Positions 33,782 to 45,317 of a stretch of 64,000 bases of DNA are shown here, in pieces. This DNA is from Meconema thalassinum (lineage: Eukaryota > Arthropoda > Insecta > Orthoptera > Tettigoniidae), in contig OX336389.2 in NCBI GenBank assembly GCA_946902985.2, forward strand, positions 281,739,052 to 281,803,051. Reading direction: 5' to 3'. How positions within the stretch are numbered: the stretch's first letter is position 1; each line of letters starts with the position of its first letter. A program made the position numbers and the translations under genes. Below the pieces are notes generated by a model. That model was given only the letters and a program-made list of their open reading frames with translations. It did not search any database and was not told the DNA's origin.

Positions 33782-33997
33782 CTGTCTTTTATCATAGCTT
33801 GTACTGGCAAGGCAACCCAGCAACAGGCTGAACAACGTTGGAAGGATCTCACGCAAGGTTCTTGGAGTGTTTGTCACCACGACTTTCCACACATGAAGAG
33901 CTGCTTGTCGGACCATCAATGCTACATCTGATCTCCCCATGTACAACCCAGCAAGAACACGATTTCTTCGTGTTGCACCCAGCACTTCAATGATAGC
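33782..33997 (-). CDS. GCN1: GCN1 exon E
   Basis: Seventy-two codons, phase 0 at both ends, beginning [20 protein letters not shown] and continuing with [20 protein letters not shown] and a [13 protein letters not shown] motif. These are conserved GCN1 HEAT helices. The acceptor is ttcttcag ending at 33998 and the donor is GTTAGT at 33781. The frame continues a short way into the intron before a stop, so the end is set by the splice signal and by the missing DLVRKLGE motif, which is picked up by exon F. No disruption is seen. Confidence 0.96.
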
Positions 33998-34168
33998 CTG
34001 AAGAAATAAAAGAAACCGTCAAGGCTACAATGAATAATTTCCACCAAGATAAGAAATATTTACTTCCCTTACCCTTGGGCTAAGCGCAGGAGAATTAAAG
34101 GAGAACTTAACAGAATCCCAATGTGGTTCTAGTCTACAACAGCTGAATAGTACATATGGAGAACTCAC

Positions 34169-34280
34169 ACGATGCGACTGCTCAGTACCAAAGTTGTCAT
34201 CTTCATCGGCAGTTTCTGTGCTCATCTTGCCAGATACTCCTGATATTCTATACAGCAAATCCCCAAGTAACTGCACAGAG
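34169..34280 (-). CDS. GCN1: GCN1 exon D
   Basis: The first base completes the Ser codon from exon C, then 37 codons read SVQLLGDLLYRISGVSGKMS followed by TETADEDDNFGTEQSHR. The acidic DEDDNFG motif is a diagnostic GCN1 surface loop between HEAT repeats. The acceptor is tgcag at 34285-34281 and the donor is GTGAGT starting at 34168, phase 0. A second possible GT two bases earlier would shift the frame and bring in a stop after a few codons of exon E, so the GTGAGT site is preferred. The next intron is only 171 bp, the shortest in the window and free of recognisable repeats. Confidence 0.96.
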
Positions 34281-34526
34281 CTGCAACAATGAAGTACACA
34301 ACAATAGGGTTATTTTTTTGACTCAAACTGGGATACTTAAATTTAACAAACACACTGAACAGCTAAAGAAAAAAAGCCTGTGGTTTTACGTGACCACTAA
34401 TTTTGTCTCCAAACTCATCTTAAAAGAATTCCGATATTTCCATGATAAATGTGAGAATACCCTGAGCAAAGACTGGTTTACAGTCGCCTGAAAATGGGAA
34501 GAACGTTGAAATGCACACTACCTTAA

Positions 34527-34804
34527 AGGCTGGTTCACAATTACTCTCTGAGAACAAGAAGCCAGAATTCACCCGGAAAAACAAACAAGATGATAGTTTT
34601 ATTTTTTCTATTCTCGTAACTTACTGGAACCACTATGACGACGATCAATGTGTGATAATGAGGGAAACAGATGTGATATCAAGTTTACAATATTTCATTA
34701 TCATGTTGGAAGTCATTTTTCAGTGTTGCCTTAGGAATCGAAATTTAATTTCTAGTCGGTCAACACGATTGTACCCAATTGTAACAGGCGTTTCCCTAAT
34801 CCTG

Positions 34805-34839
<35 letters not shown>

Positions 34840-36807
34840 ACATGAGATTAGCAAGTGTATTATTAAGGGCCGGTTTCACCAGTTCCACTTAACGAACTAA
34901 GGGTGCTTTAAACTATCCTCAAGGATGTGGCCCGTTGCACCAGACCATAAGCAATGGCTTAAAGTAGGCTTAGATTAAGCGGCCGTGCTCGGTGGTTTAA
35001 GACATAAGGATGGTTTAAGCCATTCACTCATACGCCAAAATGGCGGCCGGCCCCATTGTGTCTGATCCATATCTCAGTAGGTTATTAAATGGTTTATAAT
35101 GACGGCACAATACACTGAAGAGGTATTTTCTTCCGTGTGATCATTTGCAAAGTAGTAGTATCTATACCTGTTGATAAAGCTGTAACGTATATCATCATCT
35201 TTGGATGAGTGGATACCATTACTGACTCCTGCCCAGAGTGCCGGGGTTCGATTACCAGCGGGGAGGAATATTTTTGCTCGACTTTTATTGTTGTATAATT
35301 ACTCAGTCGTTATAATATAAAGCATACATAGTGTGCATTTTGCGATGCAAATTAAATATATACGTATATCATTCTTTCAACGCGCTGCCATAGGGATTTC
35401 CTTCACGTTCCTAAAATCGCGGTAGCTTGTACTACAGACATCATAGCTTTTGACAACGTAAAATGAAACACTCTTCTTTATATTGTCAGTACCGCAATGT
35501 ACATTTTTAGTTGTTAAACTAAATATTAGCCCAGGGACGGATGTAGAAATCCTTAGCCAATGACGAACTAGCCTATTGTGGATGCTTGTAATACAACATG
35601 CTGTGTCATTCGTATACATACTGTATATATATCATTAGAAAATACGCACTATATGTGCTTAATGCTATAATGTATGCGTATTTATAAAACAAGAGATATA
35701 ATGAAAACCAAGTAAGAAAGCATAACCTTTGCAAGATGCGACCATCTCAATGTGGGGTGAAGTCAATAACATGTTTAGGAAGTACCGTAATGATAAGGAA
35801 AAATTCACTGCATTATATTTCAACAACGGTTTTCCCAGCGTCTACTACAGCTGATGCTCACGTCTCGCTAACACAGTAGGCAATTCTTTCTACAACTAGT
35901 AATGTATTTTATGGTCGCCAACCCAAAAGTAGAACAGCTGTAGTCGTGGAAAATTATTGCGACGGCTAGAAACAAATGATAACCATGACCAACATGACAA
36001 ACAAAATCAATCTCTGAGGATCAATACTGCCGAAATTATTTCATATTATATGTATGATGCGAATACAATAATAGCGTTCAAATAGCTCCCTAGATACTTA
36101 AGTTGTCATTCTTTCCTTTTGCATATGATCGTCATGCAAGTAATTCTGCACGGCTGGGATTATGTTGGCATAACGGTAAGACCACGTGTTCTTTGCTAAA
36201 GGGAGCATCACTCACCAAGCGATGATCTTTGACTCTCGCTGCCATGTTGGCTCACCCAAGGCTTAGCTAAGCGAACTACGAGACGGGCTGGTGCAACACC
36301 CAACCTTAAGCCATCGTATTTAAGATCGCTTAACCGTAAACCACCCTTAGCAAAGGAGGGTTTCAGTGGCCTCGTGGTGAAATCGGCCCAGTGTACTTAT
36401 TGATCTCGTCTAATTGACTACCAGGTCCACCCTATCGTGACAGATGCACTTGGAAGTTAATGATTAATTTACGGTAGTAATTTATAAATGCATTTTAATG
36501 AAAAAAGTCATTATAAATGCTGTTTTAATGAGTTAGGACACGCTAACATCGGTCTAAAATAATTTTACAGTACCTAACCTGCTCGATACAATACGGCAGA
36601 ATTAGAAAACTGTTACAAAAACATTTCCTGGGTGATTAAATATAGTATTGAACATAAATATTTCCATCGCTAATGAACACAAGAGCAATTGATACTTATT
36701 TAAGGGCACTAGATACAGCATCAAATAACGTAAACATCAAACTTTGTTCCCACTCCAATTGTGAATCTGAGCCCCAGCAAGTTTCCCGGGCCAATTGTGA
36801 ACCAGCC
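34527..36807. mobile_element. TTAA-flanked element hosting another insertion
   Basis: Termini AGGCTGGTTCACAATT and, inverted, GGCTGGTTCACAATT, each next to TTAA (34523-34526, 36808-36811). The TTAA target is typical of piggyBac or Kolobok elements, although no transposase is present. It contains a 32-A run at 34805-34836 and the nested element at 34867-36389; without that it is about 760 bp. A degraded relative of its left end appears near 58207-58260. Confidence 0.75.
34867..36389. mobile_element. 1.5-kb element, GGGCCGGTTTCACCA termini
   Basis: Left end GGGCCGGTTTCACCAG and right end, inverted, GGGCCGATTTCACCACG. Second inverted words with gttgcaccag lie about 60 bp inside both ends. No ORF with similarity was found and no convincing duplication is visible. 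It sits wholly within the TTAA-flanked element and is therefore younger. Confidence 0.75.
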
Positions 36808-37224
36808 TTAACATGAGTGGCCAAACTATGAACCATCTACAAGGTAAAGATCCTTAATGGAATCCAGATGATCACATGACCAGCCGTACAGTAGTCATGA
36901 GCTAGTAAGAGGAAGTGCTTAAGGTATTGTTAAGTCTTGTAATCGTTGCATAATACAGTACAAAGTGTCCCAAGACATAACAAATGGAAGATTAGCAAGT
37001 GGAGCAGAGCAGAGCAGAGCACAGCATAGCAGGTAATTTGCCTTGTAGCCATAGATCGAATGGAAACATAAATCAAGTAATTTAAACTAGCGGACCCAGG
37101 CGAGAACTCTTGCTTGTGTATTAACCACCCGCCTTGCTATATGGAATGCTGGTTCCACGCAACAGATCTGGCAGGGACTATTGTCTACAAATTGTTAATT
37201 TTTATGAAATCAGAGTGCAATTCA

Positions 37225-37380
37225 TTGTTGCTGTTGATTAAGGGCTTTGCGACATTGTGGTCATGTAGTCCAATGTACTTGGGTGGGGAATTTGTCAGAT
37301 GACCTGCATAATTGTGATGGATGTATTAGTATGTGCATTTGTAATTCAGATGAGGATTGGGAAAGTCACTCCTACAGGCA
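37225..37380 (-). mobile_element. SINE (family C), 3' half
   Basis: gcgacattgtggtcatgtag, gtcagatgacctgcat and aattgtgatggatgtattag follow the same order as in the complete copies at 51657-52053 and 58408-58800. The tRNA-like head is missing. It separates two related stretches (37095-37200 and 37425-37520) with tgtgtattaaccac/tgtgtataaaccac and ctggcaggg/ctggcaaggg words. Confidence 0.75.
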
Positions 37381-37608
37381 ATTCTCTTTCTTTTGAATGC
37401 TCATTTGTTGCGATCGGTTACTTGCAAGCGCCCCATGTGTATAAACCACACGCCCGGCTTTACTGTTACGCGGGCTCGACATGACAGTTCTGGCAAGGGC
37501 TATCATCTTATTTGTTTTAAGGCAATTTATAAGCAAATATATTTTCATTACTTCTGAAGAAATGAAGATTTCACCTGTACTATGTAGACGATTTGGAAGA
37601 TTCAGGTA

Positions 37609-38366
37609 CTGTCCGCGCATTATATCTCTGCCTCTGACGACCATTGTATTTGTAAGAATATGAAGTGTCATCGACTTGTCAATTACTCTACTCCTATTTA
37701 CGTGACATTACCCCTCATGTTGGGGCTCGGGAGTTTTGACGATACGGTGTACTCGGCCGACTTAGCCTGATGCAGTCAGCACATTTCATTAGTACTTGCC
37801 AGACTATTGTCAGTGTATGTAGTTCTGCAGTACTGTTGAATTATTTTTTTCAGTATTTAATGTGTTAAGCTAGTGTTATTTTTTTAAGTTACATTTTTAA
37901 GTAAAGTTATAAGATGCCACCTGTCATCTCGAAAGTTAAAACCAAGAAACTTAACAGCCAAAGTAGGGAGATGGTGGCTTATGTGCTAAAATTCATGGAA
38001 AATGAAGCGGCTTGCGGTGATTTCAATATTCCTGTTAGCCAAGCACAGGCTAGGACCGTGGTGGCCACAAGTGTATCTAAAAGAACAGTGCATGTTTTAA
38101 AGAGAGAGTTGGGTGATACTGAGGAAGAAAAATCGAACTCGTTCGCAACTCCTGATAAAACTTGTGCGAGAAGTAATACTGTTACTAATATCGAAGACTT
38201 CGACCAGTACGTATTAAGGAGGACTGTTCATGGCGATGTAAATAATAATAATAATTATAAATACAATAGTGATTTGAGGAATGTTTTTGCTGAGGCTAGT
38301 ACAGTCGATAGACCTTTCCTGGAAGTGATTACGTACATCACCGGCAGAGATATAATGCGAGCACAG
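37609..38366 (+). mobile_element. Internally deleted IS630/mariner-type transposon with N-terminal ORF
   Basis: Inverted ends of about 25 bp next to TA: left CTGTCCGCGCATTATATCTC, right inverted CTGTGCTCGCATTATATCTC. The reading frame from ATG 37914 starts MPPVISKVKTKKLNSQSREM and contains VAYVLKFMENEAACGDF, VVATSVSKRTVHVLKREL and NIEDFDQYVLRRTVHG. This is the DNA-binding half of insect IS630-type transposases. After about residue 108 the similarity ends, and the frame runs through an asparagine-rich stretch to the right terminus and beyond to 38408. The catalytic half is gone, so the element is 758 bp. Confidence 0.82.
37914..38366 (+). pseudogene. Truncated IS630-type transposase (DNA-binding half)
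   Basis: Open from ATG 37914 with two helix-turn-helix-like parts (residues about 10-70) and the conserved DFDQYVLRRTVH motif near residue 95-108. The catalytic DDE residues are absent because the following region was deleted. The 5' leader of about 300 bp is kept. If expressed, it could bind transposon ends without cutting; that is inference. The stop at 38406-38408 lies outside the element. Confidence 0.75.
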
Positions 38367-38881
38367 TACAAACTGCACCTTCTAACTGTCCCTTGTTTAA
38401 GAGCTTGAGTTTTGTGAAACATACAGTACATCCAAGTGTTTTATATATACAGTGGAATCCAGTTAGTACGTTCCTCACTAACACGCTTTCCCGCATATTA
38501 TGTCGAATTATAAAAGTCCCGGTCCCAAACCACTAAATTGTATGTAAAATATTGCTGGATTATGTTTTAGCAAGTTTTAGCGCACCCGCTTACTGCGTTC
38601 AAATGTTGAAGTTCTTCTGCTCAATATTTTGGTCAGTCCTTGCGTATTTGTCAGTACACTTGGACTTCGGCCATGGTTAAGCAGCGCGTGTGCCTCCTGC
38701 ATAAGCTTGGCAACGTAGCGATCGAGAGCTCGGCTTGGCGCGGCAGCAATAGAGGATATAGCTCATTTTAGCAGCGAGTGTGTTTCCTGTCGTGTCATCT
38801 CCTCATTCAGTGACGATAGCTTGCCGTATGGTGATATAGAGTTCTTGGCTATTTTTATCGGGCCTTTCTTAAGTGTTTGCA

Positions 38882-40380
38882 ATGGAGAAGAAGAAAGTGA
38901 GGCAAATAACAAACAGTGAAAAACAAAAAATCCTTCAAGAAGCGGATAGGAATCCAAATATGAGGCGTGTAGATGTAGCGCTGAAGTTAAACATTCCTCC
39001 GTCAACTTTAAATACAATTGTTAGCAAACGTAAACTGATTAAGACTGCTTTTGAAGAAGGGAAACGTGCTCAAAGAAAACATAATCGCCAGGATCAGTTT
39101 CCAGAATTAGAAGAAGCTATTCTAAAGAGGTTTGTACAAGCGAGAGCTTCAAATGTGCTGATAGACGGTACTGTGGTTCGAGCTCAGGCAACACTTATTG
39201 CACAGAAGATGGGACTTGATGATTTTAAAGTATCTAATGGCTGGATTGACAGATTCAAGAATCGGTATGACCTAGTTTATAGATGTGTGCGAGGCGAAGC
39301 TGCTGCCCTGGATAATAACGCTACACTGTGCGAAACTATTGAAACATGGAAAAATACAACGCTTCCTGCAATTTTGAAAGACTATACTCCTGACGATATT
39401 TTTAATGCAGATGAAACGGGGTGTTTTTTCATCTTCTTTCAGATAAAACCCTGGATTTTAAGGGCGTGAAGTGTCACGGTGGCAAACTTAACAAGGAGAG
39501 GCTTACCGTTTTCCTGTGCTGTAATGAAAGGGGAACCGAGAAGTTGGTACCGCTGGTTATTGGAAAAGCACGCAATCCACGATTTTTCAATAACGTGCGA
39601 TCTTTTCCATGCAAGTACACTTCTAATACAAAAGAGTTGATAACTTCTGCAGTATTTAAGAATTTCTTACGCACATGGGATGCAAGGCTTGGTGTAAGAA
39701 ATAGGAAAATTGCACTCTTCATTGATCGGTGCCCCGCTTATCCCTCAAATGTTTCTAATTTGAGAAACATACAGATCACTTTCCTCCCAGCAAACGGCAC
39801 GAGTAAGCTAGAGCTGTTAGACCAAGGCATAATACGGTGCACGAAGCAGAAGTATCGCAAGAGGCTAGTACAGAGAAGATTGGCTGCAGTGGAATCGACG
39901 ACGAGAAAGATCACCGTCTTAGACGCCATGCATTTCATTAAGCTTGCCTGGAATTCTGTGGAGCAAAACACCATTTGGAACTGCTTCAATGCAGCCGGCA
40001 TATCGTGTTCGCGCTGATGACGTCATGCTGGATGATTTTCCTGAGAGTGAAGAATGGTGCCGAGTAGCAGGATAGGTCACTTTCGAAACATATGTGAACG
40101 ATGATGACGATGGTCCAGTGTGTGAAACTATGACAACAGATGAAATTCTTGAAGAACAGAAGATGGAAAAAGCGTCAGTGCAAGTGATGACGAGCCAGAT
40201 CCGGAGCCAGTTCCCACGGTGTCAAAAGTGATGGAGGCAATGGACATAGTGAAGCGATACGTGTGTAGTTTCGAAGTTGATGACGAAGTAATGACTTTAT
40301 TAAACAGGATGGATAGTACAACTTTAAAATTAAAACCAAGAAAGAAATCAACCAGACAAATGTATTTCAAACCAGTGTAA
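38882..40380 (+). pseudogene. Tigger transposase, broken by frameshifts
   Basis: Start ATG 38882 (MEKKKVRQITNSEKQKILQE); an earlier GTG in frame is not needed. Order: helix-turn-helix with VALKLNIPPSTLNTIVSKRK, CENP-B DNA-binding part with LIAQKMGLDDFKVSNGWIDR, then the DDE core: DDIFNADETG (first Asp), IALFIDRCPAYP (second Asp; Arg where most have Asn), GTSKLELLDQGIIRC (third Asp). A frameshift lies near 39425 and a stop at 40015, with the C-terminal tail VMEAMDIVKRYVCSFEVDDE resuming in another frame to 40380. All three catalytic Asp codons remain, so decay is fairly recent, but the protein cannot be made as it stands. Confidence 0.9.
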
Positions 40381-40383
40381 ATA

Positions 40384-40558
40384 TTATGATGATGATGATA
40401 GTTGTTGTTTTAAGGGGCCTAACATAGAGGTTATCGGCCCCTGACGAAATGAAATGGCGTGAAATGAAAGGATGAAGATAAAAAACAGCTCACTGCTATG
40501 GATGAAACGAAAATGGTTTAGATAAAATAGACAGTGAGCCCCAACAATTATACCTTAT
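40384..40558 (+). repeat. Repeat head next to the family B LINE
   Basis: A tgatgatgatgat run is followed by gttgttgttttaaggggcct and ggttatcggcccctgacg, a common insect repeat head also seen at 19643-19690. It lies between the Tigger stop codon and the LINE. Its relation to the LINE is unclear. Confidence 0.55.
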
Positions 40559-40559
40559 G

Positions 40560-43151
40560 TAGCAAAAATCAATACTAAACCTACGTGCACCACAGTGGTA
40601 CAAGTCTATATGCCTACCAGTCAAGCTGATGATGAAGATGTTGAAATGGTCTACGAAGAAATAGATGAAATTCTGAGGTATATCAAGGGTGATGAAAATG
40701 TTATAGTAATGGGAGATTGGAATGCTGTGGTAGGAAAAGGCAGAGAAGGGAAGATAGTAGGAGATTTCGGATTAGGTGAAAGGAATGATCGAGGAAGCAG
40801 GCTGTTGGAATTCTGCACCGAGCATGAGTTGGTCATAGCTAACACCTTATTCAATAACCACAATAGAAGAATATACACATGGATGAGACCAGGAGATACA
40901 GGGCGTTACCAAATCGACTTCATTATGGTCAAGCAGAGGTTTCGAAACCAGATTTTGGATTGCAAAACATATCCTGGTGCTGACATAAACTCTGACCACA
41001 ATCTGGTTGTTATGAAATGCAGATTAAAGTTGAAGAAACTGAAGAAAAGTCAAAAGCCAAAAAGGTGGGCAATAGACAAACAAAGTGAAGGATGTAAACG
41101 AAAGATTCAAGAAGAGTATAAAGGAAGGACTAATGAAAAACCCTAAACCAACTTCAATTGCAGACGAATGGGCACTTTTGAAGAATGAAATAACAAAATC
41201 CGCAGAAGAAAAAATTGGTAGGAAAGAAAGAATAGGTAAAAAACCGTGGATCACTCCGGATATACTAGAATTGATGGATGAAAGGTGGAAACACAAGAAT
41301 GTAAGAGATGAAAAGGGGAAAGCAGAATACAGACATCTGAGAAATGAGGTTAACAAGTGCAAGGAAGCGAAAGAAGAATGGTTGAAAGAGAAATGTGCAG
41401 GTATAGAAAATTGTTTGAAATTAGGAAAAGTAGACACAGCTTATCGAAGGATTAAGAACACTTTTGGGGAAAAGAGGACTAAGTGCTGTAATATTAAGGA
41501 CACAAATGGAAAGCCTCTAACAGATAGGGAAGAAAAGGTTGAGAGATGGAAAGCTTACATGGAGTGTTTGTATAAGGGAAAGGAGATTGAGAATCATGTA
41601 ATGGAATGGGAGGAGGAAACTGATGAGGATGCAAAAGGAGATTTAATATTGAGATCAGAATTTGACAGAGCATTGGAGGACTTAAGCAGGAACAAAGCAC
41701 CAGGAATAGACGATATACCGATTGAGTTGCTACGCTGCATAGGAGATGAAGGTCTGATCAGGTTATTTCACTTGGTGTGTAGGATTTATGAGACAGGTGA
41801 GGTACCCCCTGATTTCAAGAAGAATGTTATTATCCCTATACCAAAGAAAGTGGGAGCTGACAGATGTGAAGATTACCGTACAATCAGCCTGATTACTCAC
41901 GCTTCAAAGATCCTGTCTAGAATAATTTACAAGAGGATGGAAAGCCAGGTAGAAACGGAGTTGGGTGAAGACCAGTTTGGTTTCAGGAGAAATGTAGGAA
42001 CAAGGGAAGCTGTACTAAGTCTTAGGCTGATTTTGGAAGGTAGAATAAGGAATAATAAGAGAAAGTTCATGGCATTTGTAGACTTAGAAAAGGCTTTTGA
42101 TAACGTTGATTGGACTAAATTGTTTGACATTTTGAAATCTATTGGATTAAAGTACAGGGATAGGAGGGCGATATACAATATATACAGAAACCAGACAGCA
42201 GTCATTCGAGCTGAAGGACATGAGAGAGAAGCTGGTATTCAGAAAGGTGTAAGGCAAGGCTGCAACTTATCACCCATACTTTTCAATCTTTACATAGAAC
42301 AAGCAATGAAGGAAATTGGTGAAAAATTTAAAGTGGGAGTGAAGATTCAAGGAGAAATAATTTCAACTCAGATTTGCTGATGACATCGTCATCTTGGCCG
42401 AAACGCCTGAGGATTTGAATGAGTTTTTGAATGGTATGGACTCCGTCTTACGGAATGAATACATGATGAAAATTAATAAATGTAAAACAAAAATACTGGA
42501 ATGCAGCCGAAATAAATCAGAAACATCTATGGACATCAAATTGGCAGGTGAAAAGCTGAAGGAAGTAGGAGACTTCTGTTACTTAGGAAGCAAAATAACC
42601 AGTGATGGACGAAGCAAAGAGGATATAAAAAGTAGGTTGGCTCAGGCAAGGAAAGCCTTTCTACAAAAAAGGAATCTGTTGACATCGAACATAGATTTAG
42701 GTATTAGGAAGTCATTTTTGAAAGCCTTTGTTTGGAGCGTGGCGCTCTATGGAAGTGAAACTTGGACTATTGGTGCAGCAGAAAAGAATAGAATTGAAGC
42801 ATTTGAAATGTGGTGTTACAGGAGAATGATGAAGATCAGATGGGTAGATAGGGTGACAAACGAAGAGGTATTAAGACGAGTGGGAGAGGAGATATGTTAC
42901 TGGTGACTGCTAATGAAGAGAAGAGATAGGTTAGTAGGACACATACTAAGACACCCAGGAATAGCAAGCTTAGTTATGGAAGGAAGGGTTGAGGACAGGA
43001 ACTGTAGGGGCAGACCAAGGTTAGAATATGTTAAACAGATTGCTTCGGATGTAGGGTGTGGTAGCTATGTAGAGATGAAACGATTAGCTCAGGACAGGGA
43101 GGCATGGAGGTCTGCATCAAACCAGTCAAAAGACTGAAGACTCAAACAACA
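40560..43151 (+). mobile_element. Family B LINE, copy 2
   Basis: Endonuclease remainder 40595-41146 with VQVYMPTSQADDED, ENVIVMGDWNAVVGKGREGK and INSDHNLVVMKCRL. RT 41085-42380 contains RNKAPGIDDIPIELLRCIGD, GEDQFGFRRNVGTREAVLSL, FVDLEKAFDNVDW, GVRQGCNLSPILFNLYIEQA, then in the next frame RFADDIVILAETPEDLNEFL with both catalytic Asp. The C-terminus at 42394-43137 has SETWTIGAAEKNRIEAFEMW and RDRLVGHILRHPG. Breaks: frameshifts near 41100 and 42370 and a stop at 42904. The endonuclease lacks its N-terminal part. Better preserved than copy 1. Confidence 0.9.
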
Positions 43152-43154
43152 CAG

Positions 43155-43800
43155 CAGGAAAAATACTTACAAAAAGGAACTCAGATTGAAACTACTCACC
43201 AAATGGAGAGCGGTAATACGTACATAAGGGAATTTCGAACGAAAATACTCACAAAAGGAATAGATTGAAAAATACGCACAAAATGTAGGTCAAGTCCAAA
43301 ATACGTACAAAATGCAACGTACGGTCGAAATACTTACAAAATGCAAGTGAGATTGAAAATACGCACAAAATGTAATGTAGATTCAAAATACCCACAAAAT
43401 GCAATTGAGAATTAACTACTTGAACAAAGCGGAGTAGGTTGAACATACAAAATGCAATTGAAATTGCTTACAAAAGGTGTGGTAGATTCAAACTTCTCAT
43501 TTGGATGGACAATACTTACAAAATGCAATTTAGATTGAAAATAATTACAAAAAGGAATTTAGATTCAAAATACCCACAAAATTGCAATTGAGACTTAACT
43601 ACTTGAACAAAGCGGGGTAGGTTGAAAATACAAAATACTCACAAGAAGACCCCCCTATATTGAAAGACTTACTAAAAAGCAATTTTGATTGGCAATCCTT
43701 ACAAAATGCAAGTGAAGTTGGAAAACACTCACAAAATGCAATTGAGATAGAAAAAAACGTACAAAATGCAACGTAGATCAAGAATACCTACAAAAAGGTG
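43155..43800. repeat. Minisatellite, about 29-bp unit
   Basis: Some twenty degenerate units of the type attgaaaatactyacaaaat-gcaattgaga follow each other, for example aaaatacgcacaaaatgta and aaaatacccacaaaatgcaa. Unit length varies from about 22 to 32 bp. A longer block with aacaaagcggggtaggttg occurs twice (near 43420 and 43600), so higher-order duplication has occurred. It starts right after the 3' end of the LINE. Confidence 0.85.
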
Positions 43801-44330
43801 CGGGAAACTTAAGGAGAAAAGGAAATATAATGAAAGGCGGAGAGGAGAGGGGAGAGGGTCCGCCCCAAAGGTAAGGGACAAAAGGGGAAAACGGACCCAG
43901 CTCAGGAATCCCTCGGGGTCGCCAACTCCCGAACTCACCAGCCGTGAGTCCCTGAGGGTGTAGCATTATCTACGGTGCACCAGAAGTGGTGGGGCTACAT
44001 ACACCCTGGCTTCTTAAGGGCCTTGAGCACAAGGCAGGAGGTAAAAGGAAAAGAAAAAGAAAACTGACCCCTCACAGAAGGAGGGTATCAGGAAAGATGA
44101 GACAAGGGCCAATCAAGGCGGAAAAGTGAAAGACTCCCTAGGCCTCGGATAACCTAATACCGTCGGGGTCGGAAGAGAACAAGAGTTGACCAAGGGAGGT
44201 CGACAGGAAAGAAGACGGAGAGGAGCTCGGCACAAGTAAGTGGAAGCAATGCCGGACTCAGCTGGGGTCCTGTGGTCGCCAACCCATGCCCCACTAGATG
44301 TCAGCCCCTGGAGGGAATGTAAATATTAAG
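43800..44330. repeat. Unclassified G-rich noncoding repeat
   Basis: Contains ataccgtcggggtcggaaga, ttgaccaagggaggtcgaca and gtaagtggaagcaatgccgg, words I believe recur in insect genomic repeats (recollection, not verified), but no ORF, terminal repeat or promoter was found. It lies between the minisatellite and the right part of the Tigger element. Confidence 0.5.
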
Positions 44331-44725
44331 TGTTCGACTGTAAGGTGAGATGTATTATTAGGATTTAAGTTCATATATTGTACTGTAATTCATTTTTACG
44401 TTGTTATTTATTTCCCAGTTAGTTGCTGACAAACCTATGGTTAGGTTGTGACTAGTAGCGCATTAACTAATTCTTAAGGTCGGCAATTTCACGCGCACAT
44501 CTATGACGCGCCTTTTTAAAATGATTTTTGCATGTTGTAAATACAGTCTAGCGTTTTCGGTAGTACGTTTTCCCACTTTTGAGGTCCAATTGTTTCAGTC
44601 CCTTCAAAAACGTACTAACGAAGTTCCACTGTATGATGATAAAAATGAAATGATACTCACATATTCAAATATTATCCCCCCCCCCCATATTGTGAGAAGT
44701 GTTTTATTAAATGTATCAATAATTC

Positions 44726-45055
44726 ATGTACAGTAGAACCTCGTTAACACGCCCCTCATTAGTAGGTTTTATCGCATATCAAGTCATAGTTTCCAAGTCC
44801 CAATTCTTATCTAATGAAAATAATGTAAAAGTACCTCATTTATCACGTTGCATATTTTGCCACTCGTTGCTTGGTACGATCGCATTTTCATCAGTCCTGA
44901 AAGCATTCTTTGTTCACCCCTGGAGGAATGTGAGCCCGTCCGCTCATTGTGCCTATTAATGGATTTGTGTACTCAGCAAGTTTAATGTTCAGAGAAGGCT
45001 AGGTGTCAGTAGGAACTAGCATTACGTATCGAGCTATCCGCACCCGAATGTTTAT
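44726..45055 (+). mobile_element. Second Tigger-like 5' end, truncated
   Basis: CAGTAGAACCTCGTTAACAC next to TA at 44724 matches Tigger inverted termini and is similar to, but distinct from, the end of the element at 38450-44631. No opposite end or transposase follows; by about 45055 the sequence changes to SINE-like. Confidence 0.6.
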
Positions 45056-45089
45056 GTGAGCGAGTACTGTATTCACGCAAATACGCGTT

Positions 45090-45310
45090 ACACTACCGAA
45101 GAAGCTGTGAAACCTAGTCATAGCATTAGTGTGGGGATTTGTATATTGGGGGATAGGATTGGGAAAGAGGCGGCTGTGGCCAGGCATTTGCCTGGAGTAG
45201 AAGTGGGGAAATCACGGAAAACCACATCCAGAATGGCTGAGGTGGGAATCGAACCCTCCTCATCTCAGTTTCGTTCCAGCCCTCAGGCCAGAATTAAAAG
45301 GTGGAAATTA
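45090..45310 (-). mobile_element. SINE (family C), partial
   Basis: gcctggagtagaagtgggga, gaatggctgaggtgggaatc and ccagccctcaggccagaatt match 58600-58720 in the complete copy. It directly precedes the I-like LINE. Head and tail are missing. Confidence 0.7.
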
Positions 45311-45317
45311 ATTGAGC

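Larger units (their letters stand above)
38450..44631 (+). mobile_element. pogo/Tigger transposon, 6.2 kb with later insertions
   Basis: Termini CAGTGGAATCCAGTTAGTACG and, inverted, CAGTGGAACTTCGTTAGTACG at 44631, each next to TA, as in Tigger elements. The transposase lies at 38882-40380. After it come a family B LINE (40560-43151), a minisatellite (43155-43800) and a repeat block (43800-44330), none belonging to a normal Tigger, which account for the excess length. Confidence 0.88.

Noticed and set aside
34511..34900. 129-codon open frame with a lysine run
   Set aside because: The lysines come from the 32-A run, and the frame crosses two transposon ends.
43155..43800. CRISPR-like array
   Set aside because: Units are degenerate and adjacent without unique spacers, and the context is a eukaryotic transposon.
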